Of a DNA stretch of 64,000 nt, positions 12,308-25,065 are shown piece by piece (the first letter of the stretch is position 1; each line of letters opens with the position of its first letter). Under the pieces are notes generated by a model. That model searched no databases. It was not told the DNA's origin and was given only the letters and a program-made list of their open reading frames with translations. Location of the stretch: contig JAPDFW010000011.1 in the NCBI GenBank assembly GCA_028826165.1, positions 780,101-844,100 of the forward strand. Direction: 5' to 3'. The DNA is from Anaeramoeba ignava (Eukaryota; Metamonada; Anaeramoebidae). The position numbers were made by a program, and so were the translations under genes.

Positions 12308-15017
12308 TTAATAAAAATCTTGAATTTGTCTAAGAATCATTTCAACAAATTCTCCATAAATTAAAGTTTGTCCAATTCGATCTTCACTAAAAAAATGTGA
12401 AATTTTCTTCTCATTTTCTTCTGTTTGTTTAAGAACAATAGGTTTAATTTTTTTTCTTAAATAAAATTGAAGAAATTCAATTAAATTTAATATTTTCTGT
12501 TTAAATTCATGATCTAAATCACTTTTTTTGAAATTAAAAGAAATTGGTTCCAATTCATCAAAATTTTGAACAGAAAAAATTTTCATCAACAAATTGCAAG
12601 AAACAAACTTGCCAATGTATATTATAATTTGTTCCGAATTTGTCATTAAATGAATACAATCTTGTTTAAAATGTTTCTTGGAACTAATTATTCTAGTTTC
12701 ATTTAATGTGGATTCTGTTTCATAAAATTGCCAAATAATTGGATAAAGAAAACAAACAGTTTTTTTTGCATGAGAATGATTTAATCTATTAAAGAAATAA
12801 CTTCTTTCATCATTAGAAATTTTTCCAATTCTGAACATTATATTCTTAATTTTTAAATTTTGATAAATTCGAAATTTAATCATTATTTTTGATTTTTGTT
12901 TTTTTTTGATTTTTTTATGATACTTTTGGTAAACAACTTGTAAATAGTGATAATAACTGTAAATATTTTGGGATATTTTCATGAAAAAAACTTGGTGTGA
13001 TCTTTTTTAAATTTATATTTTTGGAAAATTGTTTAAAAATTTCAATTAAAGATTCTTTCAAAAACCAATTAACTTGAAACATTGGTTGTTTTTGAGCAAT
13101 TAAAATTGCTATTATTTTGTTTTGTTTTGTTTTTTTTTTTTTGAATATAAAATTAATAGAATAAATTGGTTATTAATATAATTCTACCTTTCCTAATCCA
13201 TAAATCACAAATCAAAAGAGGTTCAATTTGATTATAAAGATTAAGAATAGAATTTTCAATTGAAATTTTCTTATTCATGATCCGAATTCTTTTTTCGTTA
13301 TTAAATGAATTATAACTTGGATTTTGATTTTAATTTTAATTTTAATTTTAATTTTAATTTTAATTTTAATTTTACAATAAAATGGCTTGAATATAAACAT
13401 TTGTTGAAATTTTTTCATTAATTTCCATTTCAAATAAAAATGAATGATCCTTTTCAATAAAAGGAATAATAACATAATTATCAGAAGTATCAATAACTTT
13501 TGAGTAATTATTCAGAATCTGAAGAGAATTAGTAAATAAATACAAACGTGCTTGAGTTGCGAATTGATGAAGACTTTTTTTCAAATCATTTCGAAATGAT
13601 TTTTCCCAAATTTCATCTTGAATATCCAAATAACGGAATATTTCTCCTTGTGTATTTTTTGCAATTAACGAAATTGTTGGGATGTCGAAATAATTTGAGG
13701 AAAACAAAAAAAAAGAAACTGAAATATTTGTTAATAAACAATCATATGAGAATTCTTCGTAATTTTTTGATTGCATTGGGTCTGGTTGCAAAAATGTAAC
13801 TTCTTTTTCAGGACCCAAATAAGTATTTTTTGGATAAATACGATCAATTCCATATTTTCCTGATTCAGGTTTTTGTGTAAGAAATAATAATATTTTCCCA
13901 CCATTTACTTTCTGTTTCATTTTTAATTTGAAGTTAAATTGAATTAAATTGAATATAATTCTTGGTTATTTTCAATGATTACTAAAATTTCTAAACTTGA
14001 TTCCAAAGCAAATGCAAAAGGAGATGCATTTTGATTAATATTAATATGATTATTATTATTATTATTGAGTATTTGATCCACAAAATTATCAAACATTTTC
14101 ATAATATTTTGTTCGCATTCTTGAATATTAAATAAAAGATCATCACCATTTATTGGGCAAAAAGTCTCGGATAAATCTCGAGCAACACACACTTTTGGTT
14201 GATTTAGTTTACTTGATAAATTGTAAAAACAAACAGAGTTATAATCAAAGGTGACGAATCCAATTCTTGTGTTATCAGTTTTAAAAATTTGTTTATTTTG
14301 CAATATTTTGAATAAATTTTGTGATAAGATTGATACAATTTTTTGTGATACAGATTTTTTAGTAAAATCAATAACAAAAAGATAATTAAACTGATTTTTT
14401 AAGTTTTTTGAATTTTTAAATTCATCGTTATTTGATTCATTGTTTATAAAAGAATCGATAACTTGATTCTGATATTCAGGTCTATTTTTAAGTGAACCAA
14501 ATATATATTCAGGTTGATTTAAGTGATTTTTATATTGGCATATATTACATTTCCAATCAGAAAACCCATCAATTATAGAAAATGGATTTAAAAAAGATCC
14601 ACAATTTTGACATTTTTTAAGATCATTATTTTCATTTATATTTTCATTTGAAGAAACATTTATGATTTTAATTTCTTCATCTAAATTTTTCTAAAAAGAA
14701 AATAAATGATTAAATTTGTTTTTTTTATTTTAATTAAATCAATTACATCATTATTTCCAAAAGGATTTATAGAAATAATAAGTGGTATTTTAATATTTTT
14801 TAATAATTTTTGTGTTGAAGGAATTTTTTGAAATGAACATTCAATAAAATTAGTTTTAAATGAAGAAATATTTTGATATTCAATTGGATGAACAATTTTT
14901 TTTTTGTATTTTTGAATTGCTTTAAAAAAAATAATCAAAAATTAAAAATTAATAAATAATTAAATTAGATTAAAGAAATTAAATTAATTTTAAATTACTT
15001 ATTTGATAATTTTTCAT
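12308..15017 (-). CDS. SEC24: SEC24, COPII cargo adaptor
   Basis: Seven exons, 15017-14999, 14919-14747, 14690-13983, 13911-13376, 13315-13188, 13108-12924 and 12844-12308, join in phase to give 761 residues. A C2-C2 zinc finger lies at residues ~89-113 (CQNC..CNIC). The trunk follows (FNYLFVIDFTKKS, NGGKILLFLTQKP, SFFLFSSNYFDIPTISLI), then beta-sandwich (EKRIRIMNKKISI), helical (CDLWIRKAILIAQKQ) and gelsolin domains (IIIYIGKFVS, HFFSEDRIGQTLIYGEF). SEC24 binds SEC23 and ER export cargo. The long disordered N-terminus of animal and fungal SEC24 is essentially absent. The first exon is only 19 nt (MKNYQI plus one base) and is the least certain part. Introns are short, unlike those of the neighbouring genes. 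Confidence 0.9.
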
Positions 15018-15254
15018 TTTGTTTTTTTTTTTAATTTTTTTAAATTGTTTTTGTTTTTTTTTAATTTTTTTAAATTGTTTTTGTTTTCTGGCAATTAAAG
15101 AAAAAAAAAGAAAAGAAAAATTAAAAAAAATTTTTTTAAATTTCAATTTTTCATTTTTTTTTCATTTTTTTTTTAATTTTAAATTTTTAAATTTTTTCAT
15201 TTTTTTTTTTTGCATCATTTTAAACTACAAAAAAACAAAACAAACAGCTTTACA
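15018..15254. promoter_or_regulatory. SEC24 / PP2A-B55 divergent promoter region
   Basis: 237 nt of poly-T and poly-A tracts between divergent start codons. No specific factor site can be recognised. Confidence 0.45.
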
Positions 15255-18085
15255 ATGTCATTTGGATGGAAAGTTACACAAGTATTTGGGGATAATTCAT
15301 CACCAGGACCAGTTAATGATTGTGATATTATTTCTGCACTTGAATTTGACACTACTGGCGAATATATTGCAGTTGGAGATAGAGGAGGACGTGTAGTTCT
15401 TTTCCAAAGAGAATCTCCACCAAAATATACTGATGTATTATTGAATAATTCAATAACAAAAAATTATATTTAAATGGGATTAAAAAGTAATTGAATTTTT
15501 TTTTTTTAATTTTTTTAATTTTTTTTTTTGTTTAGGAAATTGAAACTAATAATTCCCGTTTAAGAGGTTTTAAATTTTATAATGAATTTCAAAGTCATGA
15601 ATCTGAATTTGATTATTTAAAAAGCAATGAAATTGAAGAGAAAATTAATTCAATTAAATGGTTAAAACCAAGAAATAATGCAAATTTTTTACTTTCTACA
15701 AATGGTAATTTTTTAAATGAATTTTGATTTTAATTTTATAAATGAATTTTGATTTTGATTTTAATTTTAATATTAATTTTAATTTTGATTTTAATTTTAA
15801 TTTTAAATTTAATATTAATTTTAATTTTAATTTTATAAATGAATTTTGATTTTGATTTTAATTTTAATATTAATTTTAATTTTAATTTTATAAATGAATT
15901 TTAAATTTAATTTTAATTTTAATTTTAATTTTATAAATGAATTTTAATTTTAATTTTAATTTTAATTTTAATTTTAATTTTAATTTTAATTTTAATTTTA
16001 ATTTTAATTTTAATTTTAATTTTAATTTTAATTTTAATTTTAATTTTAATTTTAATTTTAATTTTAATTTTGAATTTTAATTTTAATTTTATTTAGATAA
16101 AACAATTAAACTTTGGAAAATTTATGAAAAGGATACTTTTATTGATAATGAATCTGCATTAAATTTTCAAGAAATTTCATCTCCATCATTTCTTAGAATT
16201 CCAAAAATTTCAAAACAAAAACCAACACCTTCAATTCATTTAAGAAGAGTATATTCACATGCCCATGTTTATGATATTAATTCTATTTCTGTTAATCCTG
16301 ATCAAGAAACTTTTTTGTCTTCTGATGGTCTTCGAATTAATCTTTGGAATCTTGAACTTACAAAAAATGCATTTAGTAAAATTTAATTTCATTTCAATAT
16401 TTAATTTCATTTTAATATTTAATTTCATTTTAATATTTAATTTCATTTTAATATTTAATTTCAATATTTAATTTCATTTCAATATTTAATTTAATTTCAA
16501 TATTTAATTTCAAAATTTAATTTCATTTCAATATTTAATTTCATTTTAATATTTAATTTCAATTTAATATTTAATTTCATTTCAATATTTAATTTCATTT
16601 CAATATTTAATTTCATTTTAATATTTAATTTCATTTTAATATTTAATTTCATTTCAATATTTAATTTCAATATTTTAATATTTAATTTCATTTCAATATT
16701 TAATTTAATTTTAATAATTTAATTTAATTTTAATTTTAAAAAAATTTAATTTTTCATTTTTAATATTTATTTTTTAATATTTAATTTTAATATTTAATTT
16801 CATTTTAATATTTAATTTCAATATTTAATATTTCATTTCATTTCAATATTTAATTTCATTTTAATATTTAATTTAATTCAATATTTAATTTAATTTTAAT
16901 ATTTAAATTAATTTTAAAATTTCTTAGATATTGTTGATATGAAGCCTGAAGATTTAGAAGATTTAACAGAAGTTATTACAGATGCTAAATTTCATCCTAA
17001 TAATTGTGGTTTGTTTTGTTATTCAACTTCTAAAGGAGTTATTAGATTAGGAGATTTAAGAGTATCAAAAACTTCCACTGATTCATCGAAAAGTATTTAA
17101 AAATTAAAATTAAAATTAAAATTAAAAATTAAAATTAAAATAAAAATTAAAATTAAAATTAGTTTTCCATTATGAAGACAATGAAAGTAATTCTTTCTTT
17201 TCAGAAGTTATCAATAGCATATCAGATATTCAATTCTCATTTGACGGGCGTTATGTTGTTTCTCGAGATTTTATGTCTTTAAAAGTAAAATTAGAGAAAA
17301 TAATATTATATTTTTTCAATTAATTTATTTTTTTCTTTAGGTTTGGGATTTGAATATGGAATCAAAACCTGTTGCTATTTTTCATGTTCATGAATTTTTA
17401 ACACCAAAATTTGGATATCTTTATGAAAATGATTATATTATTGATAAATTTGAATGTTCATTTTCACATGATGGAGAGTAAAATATTCAAGTTTTAAAAT
17501 TAAAATTAAAATTAAAATTAAAATTAAAATTAAAATTAAAATCAAAATTCATTTATAAAATTAAAATTATAATTAAAATTCATTTTGAAATTAAAATCAA
17601 AAATTAAAATTAAAATTAAAATTATAATTAAAATTAAAATAAAATTAAAATTAAAATTAAAATTAAAATTAAAATTAAAATTAAAATTAAAATTAAAATT
17701 AAAATTAAAATTAAAATTTAAAATTAAAATTAAAATTAAAATTAAAATTAAAATTCATTTATAAAATTAAAATTATAATTGTTGATATAAAATTATCAGA
17801 CATTTAATAACTGGTTCTTATGGAAATCACTTTTATATCATTGATTGGAAACGAGAAAAAGCAATACTTGTAAATGCTTCACAAAATCCACATTTGAATC
17901 AACAATATTTTGATGCAATTACACCAACAAATAAAAATTCACCAACAACAAGCGCATTAGAATATAACATTCAAAAGGTTGATTATTCAAGAAAAGTTTT
18001 AGCAGTTGGTTGGAATCCGAAAGAACCTATAATTACTTTCGGTGCAACAAACATTTTATACTTGTATGCGGGAAAACCTCTTTAA
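15255..18085 (+). CDS. PPP2R2: PP2A regulatory B subunit, B55/PR55 family
   Basis: Seven exons, 15255-15434, 15536-15704, 16097-16375, 16928-17092, 17163-17284, 17341-17477 and 17800-18085, join in phase to give 445 residues, very close to the ~447 of animal B55. Signature stretches of the seven-bladed WD40 propeller are present: [92 protein letters not shown] and [10 protein letters not shown]. The subunit targets the PP2A core enzyme to substrates in cell-cycle and cytoskeletal control. Introns 2, 3 and 6 are repeat-filled and the rest are short. The gene converges on WIPI with a gap of 178 nt. Confidence 0.96.
15705..16096. repeat. B55 intron 2 array, TTTTAA hexamer
   Basis: The intron is filled with ATTTTA/ATTTTG hexamers, the last part a near-perfect (TTTTAA)n run from about 15940 to 16070. 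Confidence 0.93.
16376..16927. repeat. B55 intron 3 array, TTTAATTTCATTTTAATA
   Basis: Tandem array of about 18-nt units TTTAATTTCATTTTAATA and a CATTTCAATA variant between exons 3 and 4. ORFs reading [11 protein letters not shown] are artefacts of it. Confidence 0.92.
17478..17799. repeat. B55 intron 6 array, AAAATT hexamer
   Basis: Intron 6 is (AAAATT)n with occasional CATTTATAAAATT interruptions. Its sense strand is A-rich, the opposite polarity to introns 2 and 3 of the same gene. Confidence 0.92.
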
Positions 18086-18263
18086 AATAATAAACAAAAA
18101 AAAAAGATAAAATAAATCTTTTTTTTTTTATAAGCAATCATCAAAATTCTTTCTTTCTTTTTTACATTTTTTTTTCTTTAAAAAAAATAAAATTTCTCAA
18201 TTAAATTCTCTTTTATTTTTTATTTTTTTTTTTTTTAATAAAATGAAAATAAAAATTTTAATT

Positions 18264-20009
18264 TTAAAAATCCAAAAGTGAATTTTGTGATTGAAGTCCA
18301 CATTTTCCTCCTTTTTTTGGATCAAATGAATAAGTAAGTACTTTTCCTTCACCAGAAATAAGAACAAAAGAAGTTTCATCAATAATTTTTGATTCAACAG
18401 AATTTTGTTCATTTTTAATAGTTAAATCTTGGTTTAAATCTTGAATTAAATCTTGAATTGGGATTTGATTTGAATTTTGATTTTGATTTTGATTTTGATT
18501 TTGATTTTGATTTTGATTTTGATTTTGGTTTTGATTTTGATTTTGATTTTGATTTTGATTTTGGTTTTGATTTTGATTTTGATTTGAATTTTGATTTTGA
18601 TTTGAATTTTGATTTTGATTTTGATTTTGAATTTGATTTGAATTTTGATTTGAATTTTGATTTGAATTTTGATTTTGAATTTTGATTTTAAATTTTCATC
18701 ATGAATAAAAGCACAAATATAAGGAGAATTACGATCAATAGTTGCATGAGCAAAAGCTCTTCCAAAATCCAATTTTTCAGAAATTAACGAATTAAGTTCA
18801 AGTTTATTTTTCTTTTCTTTTTTAGGAATTTTAAAGACATGAACAGTTTCTCTATTGCTTGTTAAACATAAATAAGAACTTTGTGATGAAAAAGCAATAC
18901 TATAAATTTTAGCATTTGTAGTTCCTCGACGGAACTTAAATTTTCTTTTGCCCAAATTATTTGTTTCAAAAACACGAACAATGGTTCCTTTTTCAGATGT
19001 TGTTGCCAATAAGGTACCTTGTTTATTAAATGCAAATGCAGATATTCCTGATTTATGGCAAATTAATGATTGAAATTCTTTATTATTTTGTGTGTCATAA
19101 AGTTGAATATTTCCTGGATTTTTTGGATCAGGAAAAGCTAAGTATTCGTTTTCATATGCTATTTCACACAATCCTTTTGGATTTTCAACATCAAATATTT
19201 TTAATAACTCTAATTTTGGAATGCTATAAATATATGTTTTTTTAGCTGTCACTATTACTAATTTTGTTCTGCTTTTTTTCAATGCTGTTATGTTGTGAAT
19301 AACTGTTAAATTACTTAGTTTTTTATTTTTTAAATAATTATAAAAGAATAACACTCTTGGTGATAATTCTGGTTGTTCTCCAGCTCCCTAATTTTAATTT
19401 TAATATTATAATGAATTTTAATTTCAAAATAAATTTTAATTTTAATTTTCAATTTTAATTTTAATTTTAATTTTAATTTTAATTTTAATTTTAATTTAAA
19501 TTTAAATTTTAATTTTGATTTTAATTTAAATTTTAATTTAAATTTTAATTTTAATTTCAAAATGAATTTTGATTTTTATTTTAATTTTAATTTTAATTTT
19601 AATTTTTATTTTAATTTTAATTTTAATTTTAATTTCAAAATGAATTTTAATTTCAAAATAAATTTTAATTTTATAATGAATTTTAATTTTAATTTTAATT
19701 TCAATTTCAATTTTAATTTTAATTTTAATTTTAATTTTATAATGAATTTTAATTTTAATTTACAACAAAAGTCACAAATTTATTATTAATTAATTCTACA
19801 ATACCAACATTCTGAATTTTAATATTCTAGTTTATTTATTTTAATTTTATTTTATTATTTTTTAATAATTAATTTTATTTTTTAATTTATACATAAACTT
19901 GTGCACCAGTTTTTGTTCCAACCATAATTCTTGAATAAATTGGATCAATACTTAAATAAAGAATATTTGCATTAATTTTTTTTTTCCTTTGAAATTGTCG
20001 AAGATTCAT
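18264..20009 (-). CDS. ATG18: PROPPIN / WIPI-ATG18 autophagy WD40 protein (frame break)
   Basis: Exons 20009-19893, 19811-19764 and 19387-18264 code for a seven-bladed PROPPIN of about 429 residues. It carries the phosphoinositide-binding motif FRRG (FKFRRGTT, residue ~207) flanked by SEKGTIVRVFET and NRETVHVFKIPK, exactly as in WIPI proteins. These bind PI3P and PI(3,5)P2 on autophagosomal and vacuolar membranes. After IHDENLK the frame must move by one base to reach the family-typical last strands (SFVLISGEGKVLTYSFD). The shift falls at about 18684-18700, where an (AAAATC)n tract starts, and is most simply one missing A. The tract then encodes an Asn/Gln-rich loop of about 75 residues. No splice donor fits there. 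The true product is not certain until the base is checked. Confidence 0.85.
18476..18695. repeat. Coding (AAAATC)n tract in WIPI/ATG18
   Basis: A hexamer array, TTTTGA on the plus strand and CAAAAT on the sense strand, encodes Gln-Asn repeats in the downstream WIPI frame. It has no stops in at least two minus-strand frames, so a single-base indel does not end translation at once. Confidence 0.9.
19388..19763. repeat. WIPI intron 2 array, TTTTAA with TTTCAAAATGAA
   Basis: Intron between WIPI exons 2 and 3, filled with ATTTTA hexamers and interspersed TTTCAAAATGAATTT units. Confidence 0.9.
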
Positions 20010-21063
20010 TTTGAATTAAAAAAAAATGAAAAAAAAAATGAAAAATATTTTTTCCGAATTTTAATTTTTAATTTTGATTTTAATTTTTGATTTTAATTTC
20101 AATTTTAATTTTAATTTTGATTTTAATTTCAATTTATTTTCGAATTTTAATTTTTAATTTTGATTTTTAATTTTTGATTTTAATTTCAATTTTAATTTTA
20201 ATTTTTGATTTTAATTTCAATTTAATTTTCGAATTTGATTTTAATTTTAATTTCAATTTTAATTTTGATTTTTAATTTTAATTTTAATTTTAATTTTAAT
20301 TTTAATTTTAATTTTAATTTTTCCATTTTAATTTTAATTTTAATTTTAATTTTTGATTTAAATTTTTTAATTTTATTTTTTAATTTTAATTTTTAATTTT
20401 GATTTTAATTTTTGATTTTAATTTCAATTTAATTTTCAATTTTGATTTTAATTTTAATTTTAATTTTAATTTTAATTTTAATTTTAATTTTAATTTTAAT
20501 TTTAATTTTTGAATTTTAATTTTAATTTTTAATTTTAATTTTAATTTTGATTTTAATTTTAAATTTTAATTTTAATTTTAGTTTTAGATTTTAATTTTAA
20601 TTTTAATTTTTAATTTTAATTTTAATTTTAATTTTTTTTTTCTCTTTTTTTGTTTTTTTTAATTTTTTTTTTTCCACTTTTTGTTTGCTTGTTGAAATAA
20701 TAAAGGAAAAATTTTTTTATTTGTTTTTTTTTTTCTTTATTTCTTTTATTAATTTTCTTTATTGAAATAAATAGGGATTTGTATTCGTCATTCTATTTTT
20801 TTTTAATTAAAATTTATTATTTATAATTTATTTTTGTTTTTGGGTTTTTTTTTTTTCTTTTTTGGGATTTTGTATTTAGTTGAGTTTATTATTGATTGAA
20901 TTTATTGATTTTATTGAATTTCCTTCTTCTGAATTTTTAATCCCAAAATAAACCTAAAGATCTAAAATCATTTCACATTTTACCGATTTTTTTTTTTTAC
21001 TTTTTTTTTTACTTTTTTCTTTCTTTATTTTTAATATAATTGATTAAAAATTTCCTTTTAGAA
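20010..21063. other. WIPI / SLC12A9 copy 1 divergent intergenic region
   Basis: About 1 kb between divergent genes. From 20047 to about 20635 it is an ATTTTA/ATTTTG/TTTTTAAT repeat array. From 20640 to 21063 it is T-rich non-repetitive sequence that includes the element TTTGTATTCGTCATTCT (20778-20794), which recurs upstream of other SLC12A9 copies. No gene is seen. Confidence 0.8.
20778..20794 (+). promoter_or_regulatory. Conserved TATTCGTCATTCT element, copy 1
   Basis: Recurs at 24591, 28764 and 33305 in the flanks of SLC12A9 copies. It stands out because CG is rare here, and it contains CGTCA, a bZIP/CRE half-site. A function as promoter element is inference. Confidence 0.4.
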
Positions 21064-24000
21064 ATGGAAACTGAAACAGAAAACGAAAACCAAACAAATA
21101 CCAATTTATATCGAAAAAAACAAAAAGATGCTAAACTAGAATTAGAAACAGATCCTTTAATGAAAAAAAGAATTCCAACAAAAAATAAATTGAAAACATT
21201 TGGAGGAGTTTACTCTCCAGTTTTAGAATGTATTATCAGTTTGATTTTCTTTCTTAGATTTGGTTGGATTTTAGGCGAAGCAGGTTATTTAGAAATGATT
21301 GGGATGTATTTATTTGCAATGGTATCTGTTACATTCACTGTCTTATCAATTTCTGCAATAGCTACAAATGGAAAGATGGGAATTGGTGGAGCTTATTGTA
21401 ATTAATTAATCATTTCTTATTATTATTTTTATCATTTTTTATATAATCGATATTTCCTTATAGTATTTTAAATAATATTTATTATTATTAATTATTATTT
21501 TTGGGATTTTTTTTTTGATTCATAAGTCTTGATTTAAAATTTATTAAAATTGAATTATCCAAAAAAAAAAGCAAATCACAAAAATACAAAACTATATCAA
21601 AAAACAAAAATTTTTTTTTAACATTTATTAATCTAAAATTTAAAAAAAATAAAAATGTAAATAAGATATGGTAAGTAGATCACTTGGACCTGAATTTGGA
21701 TCTGCTATTGGAATTGTTTTTAGTCTTGCTAATATATTCACTTGTGCCTTGCATATTTTTGGATTCAATGATGTACTTATGGATTTATTAGGATGGGATC
21801 CTTCAAACTACAAACTTGTTTTATTAGTTTCAACGATTATTCTTTTTGTGACTTTGTGCTTAATCTTAATTGGTGCTGAAACATTTTCAAAAGCAACAAT
21901 ATTTTTATTGGTTCCTTTAACAGTATCAGTTTCAATTTCTATGATTAGTCTTTTTTTCAGGAAGCCTCATTCTGCCCATGGTTATTCAGGTTGGAGCTTA
22001 AAAACGTTCAGAAAAAACACATTTCCAGATTATGTTCCAGATCCACTGCATTCAATGAAAACAATTGATTTTAGAACCACGCTTGGTGTTTTTTACCCAG
22101 CTTTAACAGGTATTTGTTTTATTTTAATATAAATTGAAATTGAAATTAAAATTAAAATTAATCTTTATTAATATTAAAAGGAATATTGACAGGTGCAAAT
22201 ATGAGTGGAGATTTAAAAAATCCAGGAAAAAGTATTCCAAAAGGAACTTTATTAGCACTTTTAACAGCAGCAATATATTACTTTGTTTTAATAACAACAT
22301 TTGCTTTCACAGTAGAGAGATCAGAACTTCAACAAAACTATTTCATTCTATGTACTGCTTGTTTGGTCCCATATATTGTTCATATTGGGATGCTTTCAGT
22401 TACATTTTCATCAGCACTTGGTGCATTGATAGCAGCCTCAAGAATCATTCAATCACTTGCAGCAGATAACTTCATCCCAATTTTATCATTTCTCAAAAAA
22501 GGTTCAATCAAAGGAAATGAACCAAGAAGAGCTGTAATTTTTGGATGGATTATTGCTCAATTATTGTTATTTATGGGAAATATTAACGCTATTGCACCTT
22601 ATACTTCTCAATTTTTTCTTGCAACTTATGGAATTATCAATTTTGCTTGTTTTATTCATCATGCGTTAGGTGCTCCAAATTTTAGACCAATGTTTGAGAA
22701 ATTCAATTCAATTACTGCATTGATTGGAACAATAACATGTTTTGCAGGAATGTTTTTTGTTGGATATGTTACGTAATTCAAAAAAGAAAAAATTAAAATT
22801 AAATCAAATTAAAATTTAAATTAAACATAAATTAGAGCTATTGTTGCACTTGTTGTTCTTGCATTAGTTTTTATTTATATTAATTATAAAGGAACTCCAT
22901 CACCTTGGGGATATGTTTCTCAATCTTTAATATTTCATCAAGTTAGGAAATATATGCTTAAAATGGATATGAAAAAAGAACATATTAAATTTTGGAGACC
23001 TCAAGTACTTTTAATAACCGATCAACCTCAGCTGTCACTTCCTTTACTTGATTTTATAAATAATCTTAAAAAAGGAGGTCTTTATATTATTGGAAATATT
23101 TTTCATAGTAATTTTAATGAAGATCAAGCAATCCAAAAATTGGAAGAAAGAAGATTATCTCTTTATGAAGTTATCAAATTAACCAAAATCAAAGCATTTC
23201 CTCAAGTTTTATTTTCTAAAACTTTTAGAAAAGGAGCACAAAGTTTAATGCTTAGTTCAGGAATTGGAGAAATGAAACCAAATACAATAATACTTGATAT
23301 TCCAAATTCTTCTACTTTGATTGAAGATATTAATTTAATCAATTCAAATGAAATTGATATAAATGATATTGAAAACAATCCTCAAAAAAGAAAAAACAAA
23401 AAAATCAAATCTAAAAATAAATCTATCAAAAAAAAATTAACTAAAAAAGAAAAAAAACAAATTCATGTTCAATCTCAATTCGATAAGCTTATTGAAACAC
23501 TCGGAAAATCTGATGGAAGGCAAGAAGATGAATCAATTAATTATTATTATTATTCAATGATTGATGCTAAAAAAATTGGAATGAATATTATTCTTACATC
23601 AAATTTCAACAAATTAGATAAAAATGAAATTGTTAAATTTTCCGAAAAAGAAACAAGGCAAAAAAACAATTGATATTTGGTTATTAAATTTTCCACATTC
23701 AGGATTTTTCAATCAAATTTCCCAAAATTATGAACAAGATGATGATATTATTGATCAATTAAGCGATTCAACATCAATTTCATTATTATTTGGATATATA
23801 ATTCATCAAACAGATATTTGGAAAAAACATACAACAATAAGATTATTAACATTTGCACAAAATGAAGGAATGAAATTAGAAACCAAAAAATTTTTAGAAT
23901 TTATTTTATTTTCATTAAGAATAAGAGCAAAGGTTGAAGTTATTATTCCAGAAAATGAAACAAAAGAATTATTTCCAGAAGATGAACAAAGTGAAGGAAA

Positions 24001-24384
24001 CAATAATAACAACAATGAAAACAACAATGAAAACAATAACAATGAAAACAATAACAATGAAAACAATAAGAAAAACAACAAGAAAAAATAATAAGAAAAA
24101 CAACCAATATCAAAGTATATTTGAAAATGAGAATGATAATGAATTTGAAAGTACAATTGAGAATCAACAAAAAGATTTTTCTCAAAAATATTTCTCGAGA
24201 AAACTTAAGTAATGAAAAAATTAATGAATTAATTTTAGAAGAAAGTAAAGAAACTTGTTTGATATTTATTCCTATTGAAGAAGTTATACCAGAAATTATC
24301 AAAGAAGTTCAAATAATATCAAATAATCTTCCTCCAATTACTTTCTTTCATGCTTCAACAAAAGTTGTTACAAATGAAATTTAA
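21064..24384 (+). CDS. SLC12A9: SLC12A9-like transporter, copy 1 (frame-broken)
   Basis: Exons are 21064-21397, 21666-22109, 22181-22772 and 22836-24384, with the same structure as the other four copies. Exons 1-3 are intact and encode the membrane core (TFGGVYSPVLECIISLIFF, AIATNGKMGIGGAYY, SRSLGPEFGSAIG, ANMSGDLKNPGKSIPKGTL). Exon 4 starts with the family hallmark SPWGYVSQSLIFHQVRKYM and HIKFWRPQ but breaks frame three times. An extra base sits in TCCG at 23641-23644, the A6 run at 24083-24088 shifts the frame, and a third shift is near 24200-24203. Protein similarity continues across each break down to the common tail KVVTNEI. This is either a recent pseudogene or an error-bearing assembly. 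SLC12A9 (CIP1) is a poorly characterised relative of the cation-chloride cotransporters. Confidence 0.8.
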
Positions 24385-25065
24385 AAATCATCAATAACAA
24401 AAACAACATCACCTCTTTTTTTTTTTACTAAAAATTAAATTAGGGTTTTTTTTCAATTTGAATTTTCTTTTTAGATTTTTTCAATTTTTTTTTTTGATTA
24501 GAAAAATTTTCTTCTTTTTTTCTTTTTCTAATTAAATAATCAATAAAACTCAATAATAACAAAATTATATTCTTTCTCTTTTTGTATTCTTATATTCGTC
24601 ATTCTTTCTTTTTATTTAATTTAATAAATATAAATCTTGAAATTATTGAGATATTTTGAGGAAGTAATTTTTCTGTTTGTTTGATTTTTGTTTATCAAAA
24701 AAAAAATCATTTTTTTCATTCTTCTCTTTCTTTCTCTTTTCCTCATAAAACAAAAACAAACATAAAAAATAATCAATATGAAATCAAGAAAGTGAATAAA
24801 CATCAATAATGATAATAATAATGTTGATATTGTTGTTTTTAAAAGAAATTTTTTAAAATCAAATCTTTTTTTAAAAACAAACAAAAAAAAAAAAAAAACA
24901 ACGATCTCAAAAATTAGGGAAAAAAAATAAAAAAAATTAGGGAAAAAAAATTAAATAAAAAAAAAAAACCAATAAAAAATTTCAATTATAGACCTTTCGA
25001 CACCACTTAATAAATCAAAAAAAAAAAAGAAAGGAAGAAAAAGAAAACAATCATTTTTCAAATCA
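24385..25065. other. SLC12A9 copy 1-2 spacer with conserved elements
   Basis: Gene-free spacer, almost identical to the copy 2-3 spacer (28559-29155). It holds the 3' flank CATCAATAACAAAAAC, TATTCGTCATTCT (24591), TAAATATAAATCTTGAAATT (from about 24626), and AAAATTAGGG twice (about 24910 and 24939) before the copy 2 ATG. The duplication unit therefore included both flanks. Confidence 0.75.
24591..24605 (+). promoter_or_regulatory. Conserved TATTCGTCATTCT element, copy 2
   Basis: About 470 nt upstream of the copy 2 ATG, followed 20 nt later by a second shared block, AAATATAAATCTTGAAATTA. Regulatory role inferred from conservation between spacers only. Confidence 0.4.

Noticed and set aside
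24621-24884. Minus-strand ORFs in spacers between SLC12A9 copies (also 28794-29081)
   Set aside because: Conserved only because the spacers are duplicates; Phe/Lys/Ile-rich, no family match, shifted relative to each other by T-run length.
24902-24960. TTAGGG words considered as internal telomere repeat
   Set aside because: Only isolated single copies spaced by A-runs; no tandem TTAGGG array.
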